A DNA stretch of 64,000 nt from Desulfitobacterium chlororespirans DSM 11544. Its GTDB lineage: Bacteria > Bacillota > Desulfitobacteriia > Desulfitobacteriales > Desulfitobacteriaceae. Numbering within the stretch: position 1 is the stretch's first letter; each line of letters opens with the position of its first letter. The notes under the pieces were generated by a model. It was not told the DNA's origin. It saw only the letters and a list, made by a program, of their open reading frames with translations, and made no database searches. Both the position numbers and the translations under genes were made by a program. Shown one piece after another: positions 18,611 through 24,871 of the stretch. The DNA lies in contig NZ_FRDN01000003.1 of assembly GCF_900143285.1 (NCBI RefSeq), forward strand, positions 372,001-436,000. Reading direction: 5' to 3'.

Positions 18611-19015
18611 TTGCTTACTATCGGCATTTGCGACGACAGATCCTTATGTCGCCAGCTATTACAGGCCTTCATTCGTTTATATGAAGAAGAAACTGGGATT
18701 ATATTTGATATCCACCAGTTTGACAGTGGTGAAGCGCTTCTCAACGAACTTAACAGGCATGCTCTGGTTCTTGACCTCCTTTTTCTTGATAACAGCATGA
18801 AAAACCTAACCGGCCTCGAAACCGCTCAACGAATACGACAGTCCGATTCCATGCCAACATGCGGCATCGTGTTTGTAACCGCTGATGATGAGCATGAGCA
18901 ATTCATGACGGCCCAGCCTCTCCACGTGATAAGCAAGCCGGCTACCCGGGAGTGTATCAATACTATATTAGATAAGGTTCTGGCTGAAAGGGGTCATTGT
19001 GATAGGATACTATAA
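18611..19015 (+). CDS. stand-alone response-regulator receiver domain (LytR/AgrA type)
   Basis: A 134-residue protein consisting only of a receiver fold: acidic pair CDD near residue 7, phosphoacceptor Asp in LLFLDNSM, Thr in VFVTADD and Lys in VISKPA. The body resembles AgrA/LytTR receivers, but the LytTR DNA-binding domain is absent and the gene stops at a terminator. Translation most likely starts at the TTG at 18611, after GGGAGGAG; an ATG at 18593 overlaps that site. No kinase is adjacent. It may act by protein contact or be a natural truncation. Confidence 0.75.
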   Translation: MLTIGICDDRSLCRQLLQAFIRLYEEETGIIFDIHQFDSGEALLNELNRHALVLDLLFLDNSMKNLTGLETAQRIRQSDSMPTCGIVFVTADDEHEQFMTAQPLHVISKPATRECINTILDKVLAERGHCDRIL

Positions 19016-19059
19016 AAGCCAGCGGAAGAGCTTATCAATCAAGCTTCCCGCTGGCTTTT
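19014..19059 (+). terminator. intrinsic terminator overlapping the receiver gene stop
   Basis: Stem AAAAGCCAGCGG/CCGCTGGCTTTT with an inner AAGCTT pairing; ends in TTTT. Confidence 0.8.
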
Positions 19060-19107
19060 GCCGGTATAAGCAGGTATTTAACTAAAGCAGAATTCCATCT
19101 GTCCGGC

Positions 19108-19995
19108 TCACAGTTTCTCCTTCATTCCTTTCGTTAAAAAGTCCACGACCTTATCTCTATACACTTCATAGGTCTCCGGATCCTTGGCTGCGAATTCTTT
19201 CAGTTCATAAGACAGCACCCGGAAATTCTGCACCATACTTTCATATAAAAAAGCGATGCGATTAGCCTTAGCCTTGTGATAGGCGGCATCAAGTTTATTG
19301 CCCATTCTCTCTATAGCCTTGGCAGAAGTACTCTGTCTTTGACCTTCCAGATCCATGTTCAACTTTTCAATTTTTGCCGCATCCTTTGCCTTCTCCCTGC
19401 TTAACTCCTCGTTCTTCTCCTTCAGGCCATCCCGCTCCTTGGTCAGGTGGGTAACCCGACTATCCCGATCCTCCACGGTTTTCTGGAGCTCTGCATTTGC
19501 CTGTAAGGCCTGGTCCCGTTCCGCAGCCGCCTGCTTCCGCTCCTGGATTGCCTTTTCCAGCTCGCGGGTGGTCATGCTCTCCAGATCCAGCTCCTCCATA
19601 AGCTGGAACCGTTCCTCTTCCGGAACACCCAGAAGAAGGAGGGCCTGAGTATAGTTCAGATTAGGGGACCCCTGTTTTTGAATTTGGTCCTCAGAGGTGG
19701 CAGAAATAGAATTAAGAGCACCGGCCTTCGGAGAAACCGCACTGGCAGGAGGGCTCTGCTGACTCCCATAGGCATCGAAGATACGCATCAACTTCTGAGC
19801 CCTTCTGTCTGTGTAGCTTACGGACTCCTCCAGCCACTTCAGCCATTCCCCGTGGGGAAGCAGCTCCTTGGCTTCCTTCAGACGGCGGCCGACCTCAATG
19901 GCACCGGCCAGAAGAATTTTCCCGGTCTGTTGTTTAATCATGTTAATTTCAGTTGCGATTAAGAGCGGCGTCCGCTCTGTGGTCAAATCATCCAT
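19108..19995 (-). CDS. DUF3102 family coiled-coil protein
   Basis: A 295-residue protein. The first 80 residues match DUF3102 (ATEINMIKQQTGKILLAGAIEVGRRL, then HGEWLKWLEESVSYTDRRAQKLMRIF), a domain common on phages, plasmids and integrative elements. The middle (about 155-230) is a long Glu/Lys/Arg-rich coiled coil. The C-terminus is helical. Function is unknown; a partition- or replication-like DNA-associated role is often suggested by context. Here it is alone, between a terminator and a decayed HTH gene, which suggests an old mobile-element remnant. Confidence 0.8.
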   Translation of the reverse strand: MDDLTTERTPLLIATEINMIKQQTGKILLAGAIEVGRRLKEAKELLPHGEWLKWLEESVSYTDRRAQKLMRIFDAYGSQQSPPASAVSPKAGALNSISATSEDQIQKQGSPNLNYTQALLLLGVPEEERFQLMEELDLESMTTRELEKAIQERKQAAAERDQALQANAELQKTVEDRDSRVTHLTKERDGLKEKNEELSREKAKDAAKIEKLNMDLEGQRQSTSAKAIERMGNKLDAAYHKAKANRIAFLYESMVQNFRVLSYELKEFAAKDPETYEVYRDKVVDFLTKGMKEKL

Positions 19996-20078
19996 ATGCT
20001 GCAGATCCTTTCTTTAGTTGTTTTACTTTCAGCATATGGAACCATGCCCCCAGGGGTGAAAAGCCTCCTTAATACAGG

Positions 20079-20116
20079 TTGTCCCAAATACGACGGCGCG
20101 GTCGTATTTGGGACAA
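20079..20116. repeat. perfect 16-bp inverted repeat
   Basis: Arms TTGTCCCAAATACGAC and GTCGTATTTGGGACAA with a 6-nt GC-rich loop. No T-run follows on either strand, and no intact gene is adjacent downstream. It could be a transposon-end remnant, an operator or a stable RNA hairpin. Confidence 0.6.
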
Positions 20117-20171
20117 ACCCAGATTGCAATTATCTCCTCAAGTTTCTTGATGCTGCCTTTATCGGTTTACA

Positions 20172-20265
20172 TACTATAAAAAAGTTGTGTGACGGACTCG
20201 GCATCAGTGTTCGGGACTTTTTTGACAGTGAGCTGTTTTCTAATCCAGAGCAGCAAATCAAGTAG
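20172..20265 (+). pseudogene. 3' fragment of an XRE gene (copy of the one at 24.6 kb)
   Basis: The reading frame gives TIKKLCDGLGISVRDFF and then DSELFSNPEQQIK before the stop. This is nearly identical to the last 31 codons of the intact 80-residue XRE protein at 24460-24702, and the homology runs on past the stop (GTATRTGAAAACC). The N-terminal HTH half is missing and replaced by unrelated sequence. It is a truncated duplicate in the 293-bp space between the DUF3102 gene and the ABC permease gene. Confidence 0.8.
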
Positions 20266-20288
20266 GGTATATGAAAACCAAAAATTTC

Positions 20289-21005
20289 TTAAACCTCGGC
20301 ATAGCGAAATGTTTTCAAGGCCAGCAGCAGCGCTGCCATCGCCACTAACGATGTCAGGCCCATATAGGCAAAATAGTCGGCCCATGCTAAATCAAAAGCA
20401 CTGCGCAAACCATTGACCAACCATTGAAAAGGATTCCATCTGTTGATGGCTTGAATGAATGCCGGAGCATTATTCAAGGAGTAAAAGGCGCTGCTGCTCA
20501 ACAAGAGAGGCATAGTAACAAGGTTTGTCAGAAGACTGACATTGTTCTCTGTCCGGCTCAGACTGGCAATGACAAAGCTAAAGAAAACATAACTGAGAGT
20601 TGCCACCAAAATGATGGGCACCATCGCCAGGATGGATGGCAGGGAGACATTCAGTTTAAATACCAAGACTCCCGACAGCAATACAAGCAGTGCACACAGG
20701 AAAGAAACCAAAGTCCAGGCGCCTGATAGGCCGCATACATATTGCCAAAGGGGCAGGGGCGTCACCCGCAGCAGATGATAGACACCTCTCCGGCGTTGTG
20801 CCAGGATGGCAAAAGAGGTGGTCGTGAAAGCGTAAAACAAAATACTGACAGCCATCATCCCGGTTACGATGCTCTGGGGATATTCCGGGGATTTTATCAG
20901 CATTCCTAACCCAACCATGCCCCCGATGGGCAGTAAAATCGACCATAGCAGTAAAAAGGGATCCCGGCTTGCCGATTTGAAGGTAAGGCTGAATAATGTT
21001 TTCAT
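20289..21005 (-). CDS. ABC-2 type transporter permease
   Basis: A 238-residue membrane subunit with six predicted TM segments and the ABC-2 signature region (LAQRRRGVYHLLRVTPLPLW, then the LVTMPLLLSSSAFYSLNNAP loop). Such exporters move drugs, antibiotics or polysaccharides. It overlaps the ATPase gene by 4 nt. With the PadR gene upstream it forms a repressor-exporter set resembling drug-inducible efflux operons. Confidence 0.88.
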   Translation of the reverse strand: MKTLFSLTFKSASRDPFLLLWSILLPIGGMVGLGMLIKSPEYPQSIVTGMMAVSILFYAFTTTSFAILAQRRRGVYHLLRVTPLPLWQYVCGLSGAWTLVSFLCALLVLLSGVLVFKLNVSLPSILAMVPIILVATLSYVFFSFVIASLSRTENNVSLLTNLVTMPLLLSSSAFYSLNNAPAFIQAINRWNPFQWLVNGLRSAFDLAWADYFAYMGLTSLVAMAALLLALKTFRYAEV

Positions 21006-21721
21006 AGTTGTGTCTCCTTTCCTGGCACAGTATCCGTCAACTCAAGATACAAATCATCAAGATTTTCCGCATGATACTGCTCTAAAAGACGATCCGGCCG
21101 GCCTTGAACGATGATTCGCCCGTCGTGCATCAAAATGATCCGGTTGGCGATACGGGATACTTCCTCCATATCATGAGAAGAAAAAAGCACAGTCACTTTG
21201 TTTTTCGCCAGTTGCTGAATCATCGTTCTTATTTCCTGCCGGGCACGGGGATCAAGCCCTGAGGCCGGTTCGTCAAGTATGATTAAATCCGGCTTGTGGA
21301 TCGTCGTGACAGCAATCGCCAGCCTTTTTTGTTGCCCGCCGGACAAACGGGAGGCCAGGGTTTTTCTGGCCTCCTGCAAATTGCATTCTGCCAATTTTGC
21401 GTCTATTTGCTTCTTATCAAGCTTTACATGATACAATGCCGCAAACAGCCGCAAATTTTCTTCGGCTGTATAACCCTCAAAAAAAGGGGTGGCTTGAAGC
21501 TGAACACCCACATGGGCCCGGTAATCATCTCTCCAGCGCGTGATCTTCCCGGCATCGGTTGGCAATATTCCCAGGAGCATGGCCAGGGTGGTTGATTTGT
21601 CGGCCCCGTTTGTGCCGATCAGAGCGAGAATTTCACCCTGCTGAATCTCCATGTCAATCCCTTTCACAACTTCGCGGTTGCGAAAGCGTTTGCGTAGACC
21701 TTTCGCCTCAATTAAATTCAT
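21002..21721 (-). CDS. ABC transporter ATP-binding protein with altered Walker A
   Basis: ATPase of the ABC-2 exporter (239 residues). Signature LSGGQQKR, Walker B LIILDEPASGLD and the H-loop histidine (FSSHDMEEV) are normal. The P-loop reads GTNGADKST, with Asp where the family has the invariant Gly before Lys (GxxGxGKST). This could impair ATP binding or be a sequencing difference (GGC to GAC). The start is the second ATG, at 21721, because the first ATG sits only 2 nt from GGAGG. A palindromic operator lies 30 bp upstream. Confidence 0.88.
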   Translation of the reverse strand: MNLIEAKGLRKRFRNREVVKGIDMEIQQGEILALIGTNGADKSTTLAMLLGILPTDAGKITRWRDDYRAHVGVQLQATPFFEGYTAEENLRLFAALYHVKLDKKQIDAKLAECNLQEARKTLASRLSGGQQKRLAIAVTTIHKPDLIILDEPASGLDPRARQEIRTMIQQLAKNKVTVLFSSHDMEEVSRIANRIILMHDGRIIVQGRPDRLLEQYHAENLDDLYLELTDTVPGKETQL

Positions 21722-21751
21722 AAACATAACCTCCTCTTATATAATGTTGTT

Positions 21752-21767
21752 TATTCAACATTGAATA
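21752..21767. promoter_or_regulatory. PadR operator upstream of the ABC exporter
   Basis: TATTCAACATTGAATA: 7-bp arms around CA. It shares TCAACATTGA with the site upstream of the padR-like gene. Confidence 0.65.
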
Positions 21768-21807
21768 TATTAGTATTTTTTTCTCCCCCGGTGACGAGGG
21801 AGAGGTT

Positions 21808-22347
21808 TTAATTCTCAGCATCTAAAAGTTCCAGCGCCTTATCAACAAAGTCCTGCTGCTGCTTGATCAGGGAAAGCATGTTATCCATCACCAGCATGAC
21901 CATGGGCGGAATGTTATGATCCATGGCTGCGTCTTTGGCCGCCAGGCCTTGCTTTACGGCATCATACTCTTCTTGTAATGTGTTGCGTTGCTGTTGCAGG
22001 GCTTTCCGACATTCATCCTTTCCCAGCTTCTCATAAAAGGATAGTCCGGAATAAAGGGTTGAGGGATAAAGTACGGAAGACGTTTTGAGTGCATCTTTAA
22101 TGAGTTCCTGAAGATAGGTTTTTCCGGCCTCAGTCATTGTATAAACCGCCTTTTGACGGTGCCCTGTCTGTTCTATGCTGGTAACGGCAACATAGCCTTC
22201 TTGCTCCATTTTTTTCAGCGCATGATAGATAGAACCAATCAACACACCGCCCCAGCGTTCCGCATCTGTCAGCTGCAATGCCTGCTGAATATCGTAGCCG
22301 GACATTGGCTGAACGTCCAACATGCCAAGTACAAGTAGCCGTGTCAA
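21808..22347 (-). CDS. PadR-family transcriptional regulator
   Basis: A 179-residue PadR/VirR-type repressor. Its winged helix is complete (LLVLGMLDVQPMSGYDIQQAL, GSIYHALKKMEQEGYV, YTMTEAGKTYL), followed by a long C-terminal helical dimerisation region (about 90-175). The TTG at 22347 is the best start: it follows GGGGGTG and gives the usual family opening, whereas the ATG at 22386 lies across the operator. Matching palindromes here and before the ABC genes indicate autorepression and control of the exporter. Confidence 0.88.
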   Translation of the reverse strand: MTRLLVLGMLDVQPMSGYDIQQALQLTDAERWGGVLIGSIYHALKKMEQEGYVAVTSIEQTGHRQKAVYTMTEAGKTYLQELIKDALKTSSVLYPSTLYSGLSFYEKLGKDECRKALQQQRNTLQEEYDAVKQGLAAKDAAMDHNIPPMVMLVMDNMLSLIKQQQDFVDKALELLDAEN

Positions 22348-22362
22348 TTCTTCACCCCCATT

Positions 22363-22376
22363 ACTCAACATTGAGT
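22363..22376. promoter_or_regulatory. PadR operator upstream of its own gene
   Basis: ACTCAACATTGAGT, 6-bp arms around CA, with the same core as the site at 21752-21767. It lies 16 bp from the TTG start codon, where a bound repressor would block transcription. Confidence 0.65.
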
Positions 22377-22462
22377 ATTTTATCATGAGTAAATGACTTT
22401 GTCCAGCTTTTGGTCTCTCATGCCAAATTCACATTATTTGTCTGTTGACTGCCTATCCTTGT

Positions 22463-23971
22463 CTAAAGGATGATATTGACCTGATTGCGCCCCTTGGATT
22501 TGGATAAATACAGGGCTTGATCGGCCCGCTTCAGCACCTCGGCAAAGTCCTCATCGGTTTCTTTGAAAAAGGAAAATCCGATGGAGAGGGTGATCCCGAT
22601 CTCCTCCCCCTCGGCAGCCAGGATTTTCAGATCGGACACCTTGTCCAGGATTCTCTCCCCAAAGACCAAGGCGTTTTTCTCCTGGAGCCCGTAGAAGATC
22701 ACCACGAACTCATCCCCGCCCCAGCGGATAATTTTATCCGAACTCCGGATCATCCCGCTGATAGCCTTGACGACCTCGATCAAAACCAGATCCCCCACAG
22801 AATGCCCATACTGATCATTGATGCTCTTAAAGGAATCCAGGTCATAGATCATAATCCCGGGACTGTAGCCGCTGGCCTGATACTCCTTAAAGGCCGCATT
22901 CAGCTCCTGAGTCCCGCTCCTGCGGTTGCCGGCCTTGGTCAGGGGATCCTGGTTCATCTCCGATTCCAGGAGTTTTCTCGATTTCCGATAGTGCCTCTTC
23001 TCAATCAGCACCATCAGGAAAAAGCTGAGGATAAGAATAGCTACAAACAGCAGAACCAAAAGCAGGGTAAGCCGGGACGCCAGGGACTGGCTTTTTTCAT
23101 TGGTCTCATTGATATAGGCTTGAATATCATCCTGGTAGACTCCCATGGCGATGACCCAGTCATAATCTTTATAGAGTTTGGCATAGGTCAGCTTCAGGGA
23201 GACCTTTTCACTGTTCAGTTCCTTAAAATAGTACTCAAAATACAGCTCCCCATCCTTTTTTATCCCCTCAAGCTCGGTCAAATAAGGCTGGTTGCCTTTA
23301 ATATCCCTCATCTCCGTGGAGAGATAAGTGCCCTCCGTTTCCAGCAGATTGGGATGAACCCTCCTGATAGCATAATCGGGCCCCCCTTCGTAATTGAGGA
23401 TCTCATTGACCCAGATGTAGGTGTTGCCTTCAAAGGTTGAGTTCCTGATAATATCGGCTATTTCTGTCTTAATCAGCTCTTCCATGTAGGTTTTGCTGAC
23501 ACCAAAAAGAATGTTTTTCTCCCCATGGGTCAGGACTTTATAGGCGCACAGACCGGGAACTACCTGCTCAAGAGTGCTCTCCCAGGTGGATCCCGCCAGA
23601 TTCTGAGAATCATAAATGACCTTGTCTCCCTTGGTATCCCATACTATGACAGGCATAAAGCTATAATCCGGGTTATCCCTGAAAAAGGAAATCAGGAACT
23701 CTTTGAATTCAGCGTCGGCAAGGCCCATTTTCAGATCGATAGCGATCGCCGTTCTGTTCACAAATTTCTCCATGGCTTTCGCCCTGGCCTCTCTTCGATG
23801 ATCAATCATGGCGATCAGGTTATCCACGGTGTTGGCCAGAAAGCTCTTTTTTAAACTGTAGACCGTTTTCTGAGTCTCGCCAATGTAAATATCGCTGATT
23901 TTATCCAGAGAAAGCAAATAGAACAGGATCATCACGGCACACAAAATGCTGCCGATTATAATTGTGGTCAA
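22463..23971 (-). CDS. membrane diguanylate cyclase with Cache sensor and GGDEF domain
   Basis: Makes cyclic di-GMP in response to an external signal. The N-terminal TM is followed by a Cache-type sensor (about 35-290, with the WVNEILNYEGGPDYAIRRVH region seen in Cache_2 proteins), a second TM (about 300-322) and a GGDEF domain. The active site is intact (RWGGDEFVV) and an RSSD inhibitory site precedes it by five residues, so product feedback is expected. The TTG at 23971 has no ribosome-binding site. An in-frame ATT at 23989 would add a basic N-terminus before the TM, so the true start is uncertain. Confidence 0.88.
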   Translation of the reverse strand: MTTIIIGSILCAVMILFYLLSLDKISDIYIGETQKTVYSLKKSFLANTVDNLIAMIDHRREARAKAMEKFVNRTAIAIDLKMGLADAEFKEFLISFFRDNPDYSFMPVIVWDTKGDKVIYDSQNLAGSTWESTLEQVVPGLCAYKVLTHGEKNILFGVSKTYMEELIKTEIADIIRNSTFEGNTYIWVNEILNYEGGPDYAIRRVHPNLLETEGTYLSTEMRDIKGNQPYLTELEGIKKDGELYFEYYFKELNSEKVSLKLTYAKLYKDYDWVIAMGVYQDDIQAYINETNEKSQSLASRLTLLLVLLFVAILILSFFLMVLIEKRHYRKSRKLLESEMNQDPLTKAGNRRSGTQELNAAFKEYQASGYSPGIMIYDLDSFKSINDQYGHSVGDLVLIEVVKAISGMIRSSDKIIRWGGDEFVVIFYGLQEKNALVFGERILDKVSDLKILAAEGEEIGITLSIGFSFFKETDEDFAEVLKRADQALYLSKSKGRNQVNIIL

Positions 23972-24091
23972 GGTATATTTGCGATTAATAACCTACATCC
24001 CCATTTCCCAGCGTCTCAAGATCGCAAGTGTATTACAGTTCATTGTAAACCAAGGGCACCTTTCTGTCCAACAATCACCGCCGCCGGGCTC

Positions 24092-24295
24092 TCAGTTCAA
24101 AGATTTCTCCGCGCTACCTTGCCGGTTTATATTTTTTTCATAATATTTTAAAACTAAGGCATCCACCTTTTGATTTTGCAGCAAAAACTCCTTGTCTTGA
24201 ATGAGCGGTACACCTCTTCGCCACGCTTTATCAGCAAGCTTATTGAGCTTCGTCCTTTCTCTTTCTAGCTTTTCATTCAGAAGAGCATTTTTCAT
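24092..24295 (-). CDS. Spo0E-like aspartyl-phosphate phosphatase
   Basis: A 67-residue, highly charged two-helix protein. Residues 4-25 form the first helix and 33-55 the second, with the Spo0E-family core LLQNQKVDALVLKY where Bacillus members have LSQELDxLI; the key Asp (D45) is kept, the Ser is Gln. These proteins dephosphorylate Spo0A~P and delay sporulation. The ATG at 24295 follows GGGGGAGG; an earlier start at 24364 would cross the operator. It is divergent from an XRE regulator gene with two operators between, so repression by that protein is likely. Confidence 0.7.
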   Translation of the reverse strand: MKNALLNEKLERERTKLNKLADKAWRRGVPLIQDKEFLLQNQKVDALVLKYYEKNINRQGSAEKSLN

Positions 24296-24334
24296 GGTAG
24301 GCCTCCCCCACTTCCCCATAGAGTTACAGTCAAT

Positions 24335-24350
24335 TAACGATATATCGTTA
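24335..24350. promoter_or_regulatory. XRE operator (perfect palindrome)
   Basis: TAACGATATATCGTTA, a perfect 16-bp palindrome between the Spo0E-like and XRE genes. A near copy lies 41 bp away. Confidence 0.65.
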
Positions 24351-24375
24351 GTATATGTCATCAACCTATTAATTT

Positions 24376-24391
24376 CAACGATATTCCGTTA
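24376..24391. promoter_or_regulatory. XRE operator (degenerate copy)
   Basis: CAACGATATTCCGTTA differs from the perfect site in three positions. Centre-to-centre spacing of 41 bp is close to four helical turns. Confidence 0.6.
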
Positions 24392-24459
24392 ACTATCTGT
24401 CATATTAATTGCTATCCTGTGAATTATAAGGATAGCGTTTTCTTTTTTGGGGTGATAGC

Positions 24460-24702
24460 ATGAATATTTCCCAGGCGGTGATTCGCCGTCTTGAAGAACT
24501 GTGCCGTGAAAGACATTTGAGCATCAATGCGCTTAGCAATGTTTCAGGCATTACCCAATCCACTGTCAATGATATTATGAGCGGCAAAACCTATAACGCC
24601 GGCATAGGTACCATCAAAAAGTTGTGTGACGGACTCGGTATCAGTGTCCGGGACTTTTTTGACAGTGAACTGTTTTCTGATTTGGAGCAGGAAATCAAAT
24701 GA
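24460..24702 (+). CDS. XRE-family regulator
   Basis: An 80-residue HTH protein (AVIRRLEELCRERHLSINAL, then SNVSGITQSTVNDIMSGK and the late GTIKKLCDGLGISVRDFF helix). The ATG follows GGGGTGAT. The strongly conserved C-terminal ending occurs again as a broken copy at 20.2 kb. It is divergent from the Spo0E-like gene, and the operators in between suggest it couples sporulation entry to a signal. A short terminator follows. Confidence 0.85.
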   Translation: MNISQAVIRRLEELCRERHLSINALSNVSGITQSTVNDIMSGKTYNAGIGTIKKLCDGLGISVRDFFDSELFSDLEQEIK

Positions 24703-24710
24703 GGTATGTG

Positions 24711-24743
24711 AAAACCAGCGGAAAATCTCCCCGCTGGTTTTTT
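24711..24743 (+). terminator. intrinsic terminator
   Basis: AAAACCAGCGG/CCGCTGGTTTT stem with a 9-nt loop and a run of six T. Confidence 0.85.
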
Positions 24744-24871
24744 GCCGCTTATGAGTCGTTACATCATTTGTTTTTCTTCCATACATTTCTTCAAATTATC
24801 CAGCACCCCCATCATTCGCCAGAACATCCTAATGTTTGATAATAACCTCGCAGCATGCTCTTGAGAGAAAG

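Noticed and set aside
22517-23440. 307-codon plus-strand frame
   Set aside because: Antisense to the GGDEF/Cache gene; no start context or motifs.
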